Program-made: the position numbers and the translations under genes
Notes under the pieces: model-generated
Database searches by the model: none
What the model was told of the DNA's origin: nothing
What the model saw: the letters and a program-made list of their open reading frames with translations, nothing else
Part shown: positions 1 to 6,813 of the stretch, in pieces
How positions within the stretch are numbered: the stretch's first letter is position 1
Layout of the letters: each line of letters opens with the position of its first letter
Assembly (NCBI GenBank): GCA_905215155.1
Contig: CAJMPJ010000066.1
Location: forward strand, 1-14,735
Direction: 5' to 3'
DNA length: 14,735 nucleotides
Origin: an uncultured bacterium
GTDB lineage: Bacteria > Bacillota > Clostridia > Lachnospirales > Lachnospiraceae

Positions 1-3
1 ATC

Positions 4-46
4 AAAGGGTTATACCCTTTTCACAAGCCACCCGTTTTACGGGTGG
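4..46. repeat. Two tandem stem-loops downstream of the DAHP synthase gene
   Basis: There are two adjacent hairpins. The first is a perfect 7-bp stem at 4-10/14-20 (AAAGGGT/ACCCTTT) with a 3-nt loop. The second is a perfect 7-bp stem at 28-34/40-46 (CCACCCG/CGGGTGG) with a 5-nt loop, which extends by a further 4 bp (CAAG/CTTG) if one base is bulged. They begin 7 bp past the stop codon of the minus-strand gene. Neither is followed by a clear T-run on either strand, so a classical intrinsic terminator is doubtful. Paired hairpins of this kind resemble dispersed REP-like or IS200/IS605-end palindromes, but that reading is inference. The structure is cut by the window edge. Confidence 0.6.
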
Positions 47-53
47 TCTTGAC

Positions 54-1082
54 TTATACCAACTCAGCGATCTCGTAAAGGAGACGTTCGGAATCCTCCC
101 ATCCAAGACACGGGTCTGTAATGGATTTTCCGTAACAGCCTTCTCCTACCTTCTGAGCGCCGGGTTCGATGTAGCTTTCGATCATCAGACCCTTTACCAG
201 AGCTTGGATTTCCGCGGAGTGTCTGCGGCTGTGAAGGACTTCCTTGGAAATCCGGATCTGCTCCATATACTTTTTATTGGAATTGGAATGGTTTGCGTCC
301 ACGATGCAGGCCGGGTTTTCTAAATTTCTTCGGCTGTACATCTCATGAAGCAGGAACAAGTCTTCAAAGTGATAGTTAGGAATGCACTGGCCGTGCTTGT
401 TGACCGCACCTCTTAAAATGGTATGGGCAAGGGGGTTGCCGTCGCTTTTCACTTCAAAGCCCCGGTAGGTAAAATCATGGGCCTGCTGGGCAGCCACCAC
501 CGAGTTCAGCATGACGGATAAATCTCCGCTGGTGGGATTCTTCATCCCCACGGCAACGTCACATGCGCTGGAGGTCAGGCGGTGCTGCTGGTTTTCCACA
601 GAGCGGGCGCCGATGGCAATGTAGGACATAATATCATCAAGGTATCCCAAGTTTTCCGGATAGAGCATCTCATCAGCAGTGGACAGTCCGGTATCTGTAA
701 ACACCTTCATATGCATCTTCCGAATGGCCATAAGGCCTTCGTGCATGTCCGGTTTTTTCTCCGGATCGGGCTGGTGCAGCATGCCCTTGTAGCCTTCGCC
801 GGTGGTTCTTGGCTTATTGGTATAGATTCTGGGAATCAGAATAAGACGGTCTTTTGTCTTTTCCTGCACTTTCACAAGCCGGTTTACATAATCACATACA
901 GACTCCTCATTGTCGGCGGAACAGGGTCCAATAATAACAAGGAATTTGTCGCTTGTCCCGGTGAGTACGTCGCTGATGGCTTGATCCCGCTGCTGTTTTA
1001 GGGTTTTAAATTCGGTCGAAAGCGGAAATTGTTCTTTGATTTCTTCCGGACTTGGCAGATTGCTTACATATTGAAATCCCAT
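54..1082 (-). CDS. aroF: 3-deoxy-7-phosphoheptulonate synthase (DAHP synthase, type I)
   Basis: It catalyses the first step of the shikimate pathway, joining phosphoenolpyruvate and erythrose 4-phosphate into DAHP in the cytoplasm. At 342 aa it has the usual length of the AroF/G/H family. Family signatures visible in order are IGPCSAD at 51-57 (Cys54 is the expected metal ligand), PRTTGEGYKG from residue 91, GARSVENQQHR, GMKNPTSGD, DANHSNSNKK, and a C-terminal GKSITDPCLGW. The ATG at 1080-1082 is preceded by a perfect AGGAGG (1088-1093 on the plus strand) with a 5-nt spacer, which fixes the start. It is a single-gene unit, divergent from the next gene and unrelated to citrate metabolism. Which aromatic amino acid inhibits it cannot be read from the sequence, so the choice among aroF, aroG and aroH is arbitrary. 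Confidence 0.95.
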   Translation of the reverse strand: MGFQYVSNLPSPEEIKEQFPLSTEFKTLKQQRDQAISDVLTGTSDKFLVIIGPCSADNEESVCDYVNRLVKVQEKTKDRLILIPRIYTNKPRTTGEGYKGMLHQPDPEKKPDMHEGLMAIRKMHMKVFTDTGLSTADEMLYPENLGYLDDIMSYIAIGARSVENQQHRLTSSACDVAVGMKNPTSGDLSVMLNSVVAAQQAHDFTYRGFEVKSDGNPLAHTILRGAVNKHGQCIPNYHFEDLFLLHEMYSRRNLENPACIVDANHSNSNKKYMEQIRISKEVLHSRRHSAEIQALVKGLMIESYIEPGAQKVGEGCYGKSITDPCLGWEDSERLLYEIAELV

Positions 1083-1125
1083 AGTATCCTCCTGTGCATG
1101 TGGCTATTCTGTATTTTTGCAGTTG

Positions 1126-1154
1126 ATTATATAACAGATTCGTATAAAAATCCA
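1126..1154 (-). promoter_or_regulatory. Candidate promoter of the DAHP synthase gene
   Basis: Read on the minus strand, a perfect TATAAT (plus 1126-1131) lies 17 nt downstream of a weak TGGATT (1149-1154, three of six matches to TTGACA). A perfect TTGACA is present at 1171-1176, but it sits 39 nt from this -10, too far to pair with it. The -10 is good and the -35 poor. No T-box or other leader structure fits in the short leader, which is about 40 nt. Confidence 0.4.
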
Positions 1155-1256
1155 GTGCAGGTTTGAATTTTGTCAATGTGTTGCAGATCAGTGTTTATTT
1201 TTAGGATAGAATGGTGTATGATGATTAATAATGATAACAGGAAAGGTGTTGAAACA

Positions 1257-1544
1257 ATGGTAAAATACTGGAGCTGGGGAGGACGCTATATCGGGGTAAG
1301 GCAGAAAGATTACCTGGTGGCCTGCGATGGAACCGTCCTCGGAAAATTTTACGGAACTGAACTTTACAACCAGAATGGAGATTACATAGGAGAGCTGGGA
1401 AGAAATAACAGGCTCATTAAGAACTTAACCAAAGACAACAACCGCCGTCCGTCTTTTAGCGGTTATGTAAAAGGTACGGTGACAGCCCCTTTGAAGGACT
1501 GTGCCCCTTATTCAATGATTCCGGGATTTATGGATTTTTCCTGA
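1257..1544 (+). CDS. Small beta-repeat protein, '4-fold beta flower' type
   Basis: This 95-aa protein has no signal peptide and no membrane segment. Its N-terminal half holds three copies of a glycine-anchored motif (x-x-G-x-hydrophobic-hydrophobic-G): WGGRYIG at 7-13, CDGTVLG at 23-29 and QNGDYIG at 39-45. They are spaced exactly 16 residues apart, the pattern of short beta-hairpin repeats in the domain family called 4-fold beta flower. A fourth repeat is not obvious. The last 40 or so residues are basic and then proline-containing, without recognisable motifs. The ATG at 1257 was chosen because the repeats begin directly after it and AGGAAAGG lies about 9 nt upstream; the frame stays open upstream to 1170, but that extension is not motif-bearing. 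citX follows after 45 bp, so the two may be cotranscribed. The biochemical role is unknown. Confidence 0.7.
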   Translation: MVKYWSWGGRYIGVRQKDYLVACDGTVLGKFYGTELYNQNGDYIGELGRNNRLIKNLTKDNNRRPSFSGYVKGTVTAPLKDCAPYSMIPGFMDFS

Positions 1545-1589
1545 CCATATTGTCCTGGTTTTTTACTGGAAATACAAAAGGAGAAATGC

Positions 1590-2132
1590 ATGATGAAAGA
1601 ACTTGTCACTTTGGAAGAAATGCTTCGCTTCCGTGAAGAAAAAGTGCGGTTACAGGATGAACTTCACAACAGACACAAAGGCTCTGTGATCGTGGCTCTG
1701 GGAATGAACATACCCGGTCCCATAAAGTATTCTCCGGAGATCCTTAAAGCCTTTGCGGCAGGAACAAAAGCAGTGGCCGGATCATTAAATAACCATGGAA
1801 TCGAAGTGGCAGATGAGATGGAAGTCACCCAAAAAGAAGGCTGTCTAAAGATCCTTGCGGTACAGCATGAAGATCCTCTCTTTATAAAAAAAATCATGGT
1901 CAACATAGAAGAAAGCCATCCATTAGGAAGGCTTTATGATATTGATGTCTATGATAAGGAAGGAAAAGGAATCAGCAGAGAAGCATTTGGCGCACCGGTA
2001 CGCATTTGTCTTCTCTGCGGACAGGATGCTAAGGTGTGCGGCCGCAACCGAAGCCACACCGTGGAAGAATTATATAAACGTGTTGAGGATATAATAAGGG
2101 CGTGGATGAAGGAAACACACGAAACCTTATAA
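1590..2132 (+). CDS. citX: Citrate lyase holo-[acyl-carrier protein] synthase CitX
   Basis: CitX transfers the 2'-(5''-triphosphoribosyl)-3'-dephospho-CoA prosthetic group precursor onto the serine of apo-CitD, producing active citrate lyase ACP. The 180-aa length matches the family (about 180 aa). Family signatures are GRLYDIDV at 113-120 (acidic, nucleotide-transferase-like), RICLLC at 138-143, a further Cys150, and CGRNRSHT at 150-157. The start at 1590 follows AAAGGAG (1577-1583) with a 6-nt spacer; the next codon is also ATG (1593) and cannot be excluded. It is the first cit gene here and is separated from citD by 165 bp, unlike the tight spacing of the other cit genes, so citD may have an additional promoter. 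Confidence 0.93.
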   Translation: MMKELVTLEEMLRFREEKVRLQDELHNRHKGSVIVALGMNIPGPIKYSPEILKAFAAGTKAVAGSLNNHGIEVADEMEVTQKEGCLKILAVQHEDPLFIKKIMVNIEESHPLGRLYDIDVYDKEGKGISREAFGAPVRICLLCGQDAKVCGRNRSHTVEELYKRVEDIIRAWMKETHETL

Positions 2133-2173
2133 TATTGAAAATCAAGATTTCATGGCGGTAAAACCAATGCTTT

Positions 2174-2224
2174 CGGTAAAAAAATACCGGGTTACCCGCA
2201 AGTCCTGTCTTAACAAATTTTAAG
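2174..2224 (+). promoter_or_regulatory. Structured citX-citD intergenic region
   Basis: The 165-bp gap between citX and citD contains several short complementary segments. CGGTA (2174-2178) can pair with TACCG (2185-2189), or GGTAA (2175-2179) with TTACC (2192-2196), or CGGG (2188-2191) with CCCG (2195-2198). These options are mutually exclusive. A further 5-bp stem CTTAA/TTAAG (2209-2213/2220-2224) is followed by TTCCTTTTTCCCC. Further on, TAAAAT occurs at 2257-2262 and again at 2262-2267 as possible -10 elements, without a convincing -35. The arrangement could be an attenuator, a processing site or the leader of a second promoter. All stems are short, so this is tentative. Confidence 0.3.
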
Positions 2225-2297
2225 GTTCCTTTTTCCCCTGATTAAGATTCCAGATTTAAAATAAAATCATACGAAAAAAAGGGAGGCTTTAAGCAAA

Positions 2298-2597
2298 ATG
2301 GAGATTAAAAGACCAGCTGTAGCCGGCACGTTAGAGTCCAGCGATTGTCAGGTGACCGTAGAGCCGGGAGATGGTAAGATCGAATTTGCGTTGGAAAGCG
2401 CAGTAATAAACCAGTACGGGAACCAGATCCGTAAGGTAGTTATGGAGACTCTTAACAATTTAGGCATCAATAACATCAAGATTGCGATTGTTGACAAAGG
2501 AGCCCTGGATTGCACCATTAAGGCGCGTGTGGAAGGTGCAATAAGCCGTTCCACAGACCATTTTGAAAATAATCTTTGGGGAGGCGCAGGAAAGTAA
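2298..2597 (+). CDS. citD: Citrate lyase acyl carrier protein (gamma subunit)
   Basis: CitD is the acyl carrier subunit of citrate lyase and carries the phosphoribosyl-dephospho-CoA arm on which acetyl and citryl thioesters form. At 99 aa it is family-typical. The N-terminal motif AGTLESSD at 9-16 contains Ser14, the residue known to be modified in the Klebsiella and E. coli proteins. The conserved segment VVMETLNNLGI and the later DKGALDCTIKARVE are also present. GGGAGG (2281-2286) lies 11 nt before the ATG. Its stop codon overlaps the citE start by one base (TAATG at 2595-2599), pointing to translational coupling of the gamma and beta subunits. Confidence 0.95.
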   Translation: MEIKRPAVAGTLESSDCQVTVEPGDGKIEFALESAVINQYGNQIRKVVMETLNNLGINNIKIAIVDKGALDCTIKARVEGAISRSTDHFENNLWGGAGK

Positions 2598-3496
2598 TGA
2601 ATCCAAATAAGAAACGGCTTAGAAGAACCATGATGTTTTTGAATGCCCAGAAACCAAGCCTGATAAAAGATCCTTATATTTATAATCCGGATTCTATCAT
2701 GCTGGATTTAGAGGATGCAGTAGCAGAAAATCAGAAAGACGTAGCAAGATTTTCTCTTTACCATGCATTAAAGGAAATTGATTACAGAGGCTGCGAACGC
2801 GTGGTTCGTATCAATGGACTGGATACCGAGTACTGGAAAGAAGACATCCGCTGTGCAGTAGCAGGCGGCTGTGATGCCATCCGTATTCCAAAAACAGAAA
2901 GACCGGAAGAAGTTCTTGCAGTAGAGAAAGAGATTATCGCTGCAGAAAAGGAATTTGATATTCCGGAAGGCAGAACTCTGATTATGGCAGCGATTGAATC
3001 TGCAAGAGGAGTTATGAAGGCTCTTGACGTCTGTGAAGCCTCCGAACGACTTTTTGGTATTGCATTATCCGGCGGAGACTATACCAAAGACTTACAGACC
3101 CATATCACCGGAACTGGTGTGGAATTAATGGGAGCAAGACAGAACATGATCATTGCAGCAAGAGCGGCAAAGGTACAGTGTTTTGATACGGTATTTACCA
3201 ATCTTGATGATATGGAAGGATTCCGTAAGGAAGTAGAAACCATTCATTTGATGGGCTTTGACGGTAAATCCATTATAAATCCACGTCAGATTCCGATTGT
3301 TCATGAGATATTTACACCAACCCAGAAAGATATTATCTTTGCTGAAAAAGTCGTTAAAGAAATCGACGACAAGAAGAAAAAAGGAATTGGTGTATTTACC
3401 GTAGACGGAAAGATGATCGACATTGCTTTCTATGACGGAGCGAAGAGAACCATAGAGCTGGCTAAGGCCTCCGGTGTGTATAAAGGAGATTTATAA
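2597..3496 (+). CDS. citE: Citrate lyase beta subunit (citryl-ACP lyase)
   Basis: CitE cleaves citryl-ACP into oxaloacetate and acetyl-ACP. The protein has 299 aa and the HpcH/HpaI-like aldolase TIM-barrel signatures of CitE: MLDLEDAV (35-42), RIPKTE, AAIESARG with Glu134, and SGGDYTKDL with Asp161. Glu134 and Asp161 are the expected Mg2+ ligands by family alignment. A longer frame starts at 2576, but the ATG at 2597 is favoured: it overlaps the citD stop in a TAATG junction, has GGGGAGG and AGGAAAG just upstream, and gives the normal N-terminus with the KRLRRTMMFLNA motif. citF begins 1 bp after its stop codon. Confidence 0.96.
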   Translation: MNPNKKRLRRTMMFLNAQKPSLIKDPYIYNPDSIMLDLEDAVAENQKDVARFSLYHALKEIDYRGCERVVRINGLDTEYWKEDIRCAVAGGCDAIRIPKTERPEEVLAVEKEIIAAEKEFDIPEGRTLIMAAIESARGVMKALDVCEASERLFGIALSGGDYTKDLQTHITGTGVELMGARQNMIIAARAAKVQCFDTVFTNLDDMEGFRKEVETIHLMGFDGKSIINPRQIPIVHEIFTPTQKDIIFAEKVVKEIDDKKKKGIGVFTVDGKMIDIAFYDGAKRTIELAKASGVYKGDL

Positions 3497-3497
3497 G

Positions 3498-5060
3498 ATG
3501 ATTAATGCAGTAGGGAGAGAAATTCCGGAAGAAATCTTAAAACAGACAGGGAAACAACCATTTATGGGTGTCCATCACTTTGATGGATATGAATATAAAA
3601 AGGACGGCCCAGTGACGAAGTGTGTGATCAATTCCGAAGGCAGCAAGCTGGTGGAAAGCATTCACGATGTACTGGTAAAATGCGGAATTAAAGACGGTAT
3701 GACCCTGGGATTCCATCATCACTTCAGAGAAGGTGATTACGTTGTAAACATGGTTATGGAAGAAATCCATAAGATGGGCATTAAGGATATCACCATCTGT
3801 GCAAGTTCCCTTGGAAAAGCGCATGACAAGCTTGTTGATATGATCGAAGATGGCACCATTGTAGGAATCCAGTCTTCCGGTGTAAGAGGTAAGATCGGAC
3901 AGGCAATTTCCGAAGGAAAGTTAAAAGGACTTGCAATCATGCGTTCTCATGGCGGAAGAGTCCGTGCCATTGAATCAGGAGAAGTGAGAATTGATATTGC
4001 TTTCATCGGTGCTCCTACCTGTGATGATTATGGCAACTGCCGCGGAATCGGCGGAAAATCTGACTGTGGTGTGCTTTCTTACTCCATGGTCGATGCAGAT
4101 TATGCAGATAAAGTTGTTGCAATTACCGATTGTCTGGTTCCATTTCCTAACTTCCCGGCTCATATTTCCATGACAAAAGTGGATTATGTGGTGGTTGTTG
4201 ACGAAATTGGTAACCCGGATAAGATCGCAACCGGAGCTGCAAAGCCAACCAGCGATATGCGTAAGCTTATGATGGCGGATTATTGTACCCAGTTCGTAGT
4301 GAATACCCCTTATTTTAAAGATGGATTTTCCTACCAGACAGGAGTAGGCGGTGCTTCCATCGCATCTACCATTTCACTTGCAAAGATCATGAAGGAAAGA
4401 AATATCCGTATGCGTTTCGGCGTGGGCGGACTGACAAAGCCGATGTGTGATCTTCTGGAAAATGGACAGGTTGATGCCCTTCTGGATACACAGGACTTTG
4501 ACTTAAATGCAGTAGAGTCTGTCATCAATCCAAGACATTTCCGTATCAGTGCGGGAGAATATGCAGATCCATTTAACAAAGGAGCTGTTGTAAATAAATT
4601 GGATTTCGTAATTCTGGCTGCACTGGAAGTCGATGTGAAATTCAACTGTAACGTAGTAGTAGGGTCTGATGGAGTGATCACCGGAGCACAGGGAGGACAT
4701 CCTGATACAGCAGCAGGTGCAAAATGTACCATCGTTATTTCCCCGCTTCTTCAGGGAAGAATTCCTGCCATCTGTACTGACGTGACTACTGTTACCACTC
4801 CTGGTGAATCCGTTGACGTAGTAATTACAGATTACGGTATTGCCATCAATCCTTTGAGACAGGATCTGATTGAAGCCATGAAAGATGTAGACCTGCCCTT
4901 TAAGACGATTGAGGAGTTAAGAGATATTGCTTATTCCATCGTAGGAGAGCCGGAACGCGTACAGTTTGAGGATAAGATTGTTGGTATCATCGAAAGCCGT
5001 GACGGAACGGTTATGGACGTTGTACGCCAGATTAAGAAGTTTGAATTCTCAGGAGAATAA
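3498..5060 (+). CDS. citF: Citrate lyase alpha subunit (citrate-ACP transferase)
   Basis: CitF exchanges the acetyl group on CitD for citrate, releasing acetate and giving citryl-ACP. It is a cytoplasmic CoA-transferase-fold protein. The 520-aa product is close to the family's roughly 510 aa. Recognisable segments include the N-terminal MINAVGREIPEEI, GLAIMRSHGGRVRAIESGE, FIGAPTCDDYGNCRG, VVDEIGNPDKIATGA, and a C-terminal TTPGESVDVVITDYGIAINP. The ATG at 3498 has AAAGGAG (3482-3488) 9 nt upstream and lies 1 bp after citE; the frame is open further upstream, but only inside citE. The last codons of citF supply the AGGAG for citG (5051-5055). Confidence 0.96.
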   Translation: MINAVGREIPEEILKQTGKQPFMGVHHFDGYEYKKDGPVTKCVINSEGSKLVESIHDVLVKCGIKDGMTLGFHHHFREGDYVVNMVMEEIHKMGIKDITICASSLGKAHDKLVDMIEDGTIVGIQSSGVRGKIGQAISEGKLKGLAIMRSHGGRVRAIESGEVRIDIAFIGAPTCDDYGNCRGIGGKSDCGVLSYSMVDADYADKVVAITDCLVPFPNFPAHISMTKVDYVVVVDEIGNPDKIATGAAKPTSDMRKLMMADYCTQFVVNTPYFKDGFSYQTGVGGASIASTISLAKIMKERNIRMRFGVGGLTKPMCDLLENGQVDALLDTQDFDLNAVESVINPRHFRISAGEYADPFNKGAVVNKLDFVILAALEVDVKFNCNVVVGSDGVITGAQGGHPDTAAGAKCTIVISPLLQGRIPAICTDVTTVTTPGESVDVVITDYGIAINPLRQDLIEAMKDVDLPFKTIEELRDIAYSIVGEPERVQFEDKIVGIIESRDGTVMDVVRQIKKFEFSGE

Positions 5061-5063
5061 AAT

Positions 5064-5975
5064 ATGCAGTTCAGTTCTGGAATAGCTCAGGAAAGAGTGG
5101 ATGAGAATGCTGCAAAGATCGGCGATCTGGCTTACTGGGCTATGTTGGAGGAGGTTTATACCTCCCCCAAGCCTGGACTGGTTGATTTATATTCCAATGG
5201 CGCTCATAAGGACATGGATGTTTCCACATTTGAGCGGAGTGCGGCCGCTCTCAAACCGTATTTCACCTTGATGGCAATGGAGGGCATAAAGAATTCCAAA
5301 GAGCCTGAGACTGTTTTTGCCAATATCAGGAAGCTGGGACTTGATGCAGAAAAGGCCATGTATGGAGCCACTGCCGGTGTGAATACTCACAAGGGACTTA
5401 TCTTTAATATGGGAATACTCAGTGCGGCTGTGGGGGCATGCATTGGAGAAGATAAGACGGTGACCATAGAATGTCTGATGGAAATGGAACAGGCTATGGT
5501 ACGGAAGACCTTATTAAAAGAAGTCAGTGAGATGCGTGATTTCACCAGCAACGGCGAAAAAAATCTTCAGGAATACGGTACAATGGGTGCCAGAGGAGAA
5601 GCTATAAGCGGTTATCGTTCCGTATGCAGTATTTCCCTCCCGGTTATGTCAGAGGGGCTGAAAAATGGCAGGGAATGGAACCGGATTAAATTAGAAACCT
5701 TGTTTGCGCTTATGAGCCAGGTTGATGATTCCAATATTATAGCGAGACATGACCCCGGCATTTTAAAGGAAGTCCAGGTAACGGCCGAAGCATTTTTAAA
5801 AGCCGGTGGTGCGTACCGGGATGATGCCATTTCCATATTGGAACAGATGGACGGGGATTTTATAAATAAAAATATCAGTGCAGGAGGGTGTGCAGACCTT
5901 TTGGCTGTGACCATATTTCTGGCGGGGCTTGTGTGGAAGTCAAAGATTCCTGGGCTATCACAGAACAATCCATGA
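5064..5975 (+). CDS. citG: Triphosphoribosyl-dephospho-CoA synthase CitG
   Basis: CitG makes 2'-(5''-triphosphoribosyl)-3'-dephospho-CoA from ATP and dephospho-CoA, the precursor that CitX attaches to CitD. The 303-aa length fits the family (about 290 aa). Motifs seen are SPKPGLVD at 34-41, GAHKDMD at 47-53, GATAGVNTHKG at 101-111 (the family's nucleotide-handling signature), and DDSNIIARHDP near residue 225. AGGAG within the end of citF lies 8 nt before the ATG, and only 3 bp separate the two genes, so they are cotranscribed. CitG is the last gene of the lyase operon; a strong terminator follows at 6090-6111. A separate CitX rules out the fused CitXG arrangement seen in some bacteria. Confidence 0.95.
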   Translation: MQFSSGIAQERVDENAAKIGDLAYWAMLEEVYTSPKPGLVDLYSNGAHKDMDVSTFERSAAALKPYFTLMAMEGIKNSKEPETVFANIRKLGLDAEKAMYGATAGVNTHKGLIFNMGILSAAVGACIGEDKTVTIECLMEMEQAMVRKTLLKEVSEMRDFTSNGEKNLQEYGTMGARGEAISGYRSVCSISLPVMSEGLKNGREWNRIKLETLFALMSQVDDSNIIARHDPGILKEVQVTAEAFLKAGGAYRDDAISILEQMDGDFINKNISAGGCADLLAVTIFLAGLVWKSKIPGLSQNNP

Positions 5976-6036
5976 GAATGAGAAACGTTTTGCTTTAGAA
6001 ACAATGCTGAGAAATTGAAAGAATAGAATAAAAGGA

Positions 6037-6074
6037 CAGAGGTCTATGGGACAAACCGGTATCCTAGACCTCTG
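6037..6074 (-). terminator. Stem-loop at the end of the response regulator gene
   Basis: A perfect 10-bp inverted repeat, CAGAGGTCTA (6037-6046) with TAGACCTCTG (6065-6074), encloses an 18-nt loop. On the minus strand the downstream arm begins with the regulator's TAG stop codon and is followed by TCCTTTTATTCT, a modest U-rich tail, so it probably terminates the regulator transcript. On the plus strand no T-run follows directly, but a second, stronger hairpin lies 15 nt further on. Confidence 0.6.
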
Positions 6075-6730
6075 ACTGTTACAATATGGACCGGCTTCTG
6101 CCGGTTTTTTTCGATTTTACTGCGCAGACGGTTGATATATACCATAATAGCGTTATCATCTATGGCGATGCTGTTACCCCATACATGTTCGTAAATCATA
6201 TCTTTTGTAAAGACCTGATTGGGCCGTTTCATAAATAACAGCATCAGACTGCTTTCTTTGGAAGAAAAGATGATCTCTTCTCCGTTCTTATAAAAGCGCA
6301 TGGTCGAGGTGTTATAAGTGAAGGGACCGCATTCTATCAGTTCGGAAGTGTCAAGTACCTGACTTTTATTCCGCCGGATCAGGGCTTTGACTTTAGCGCC
6401 AAGCACCAGAGGGCGGAACGGTTTTGTTACATAATCATCAGCTCCAAGAGACAGACCATATAGGGAATCGTAATCTTCATTTCTCCCGCTGACGATCATG
6501 ACGGGAGTCTGGTCGCCCTGGCTTCGGATTCGCTTGATTACTTCAAAGCCCTCCATGTCCCCCAGCATAACATCCATAAGGATGATGTCGAAGGAATGAT
6601 TTTTCAGTAGATTTAGTGCTGCAAGGCCGCTGTCTGCGACAGTGGTTTCCAGATCATTGCTGTGCATGACTTTTTCTAACAACTTATAAACAGCCGGATC
6701 ATCATCCACAATTAATACTTTATCAGACAT
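6044..6730 (-). CDS. OmpR/PhoB-family response regulator
   Basis: This 228-aa two-domain response regulator has an N-terminal receiver with the acidic pocket Asp9-Asp11, phospho-acceptor Asp53 (ILMDVML), Ser81 and Lys103 (TKPF). A C-terminal winged-helix DNA-binding domain (about 128-228) carries the recognition region DDNAIMVYINRLRSKIEKN and the terminal RGLGYRFVP. All key receiver residues are intact. The ATG at 6728-6730 is favoured over an in-frame TTG four codons upstream because GGGAGAA (plus 6734-6740) lies just before the ATG. The gene is divergent from the histidine kinase across 83 bp and convergent with citG, and the kinase is its probable partner. Its targets are unknown; control of the citrate genes is inferred from position only. 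It is not of the CitB/DcuR type that usually controls citrate fermentation. Confidence 0.93.
   Translation of the reverse strand: MSDKVLIVDDDPAVYKLLEKVMHSNDLETTVADSGLAALNLLKNHSFDIILMDVMLGDMEGFEVIKRIRSQGDQTPVMIVSGRNEDYDSLYGLSLGADDYVTKPFRPLVLGAKVKALIRRNKSQVLDTSELIECGPFTYNTSTMRFYKNGEEIIFSSKESSLMLLFMKRPNQVFTKDMIYEHVWGNSIAIDDNAIMVYINRLRSKIEKNRQKPVHIVTVRGLGYRFVP
6090..6111 (+). terminator. Intrinsic terminator of the citrate lyase operon, inside the regulator gene
   Basis: A GC-rich 6-bp stem ACCGGC/GCCGGT (6090-6095/6100-6105) with a TTCT loop runs straight into seven T residues (6105-6111). This is a textbook rho-independent terminator on the plus strand. It lies about 115 bp past the citG stop, within codons about 207-214 of the convergent response regulator gene, where it encodes part of the DNA-binding domain. 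Confidence 0.85.
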
Positions 6731-6782
6731 AGCTTCTCCCAAAATTAAAATTTTTGTAGAAATTTATCGAATTTGCTCTTAA

Positions 6783-6796
6783 AATATTATAATATT
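6783..6796. promoter_or_regulatory. Palindromic divergent promoter element between regulator and kinase
   Basis: The perfect 14-bp palindrome AATATTATAATATT contains TATAAT on the plus strand (6788-6793) and, by symmetry, on the minus strand (6786-6791). It could serve as a -10 element for the kinase gene, whose ATG is about 20 nt downstream. For the regulator it would sit about 55 nt upstream of the start codon. No good -35 is visible at 17 nt on either side, so activation by a DNA-binding protein, or this being an operator, is possible. Confidence 0.45.
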
Positions 6797-6813
6797 AACC
6801 TGGAGACAAGTCA

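Noticed and set aside
1545..1575. Terminator after the small beta-repeat gene (ACCA/TGGT then TTTTTT)
   Set aside because: The stem is only 4 bp with an 8-nt loop and is too weak to call, so readthrough into citX is likely.
2160..2200. Possible catabolite-repression (cre) site around ATGCTTTCGG
   Set aside because: It lacks the AA of the WTGNAANCG half-site, so it does not meet the cre consensus.
4331..4732. 133-codon minus-strand open frame inside citF
   Set aside because: Its low-complexity Ser/Pro/Thr-rich translation is that of an antisense frame, and citF is continuous and conserved here.
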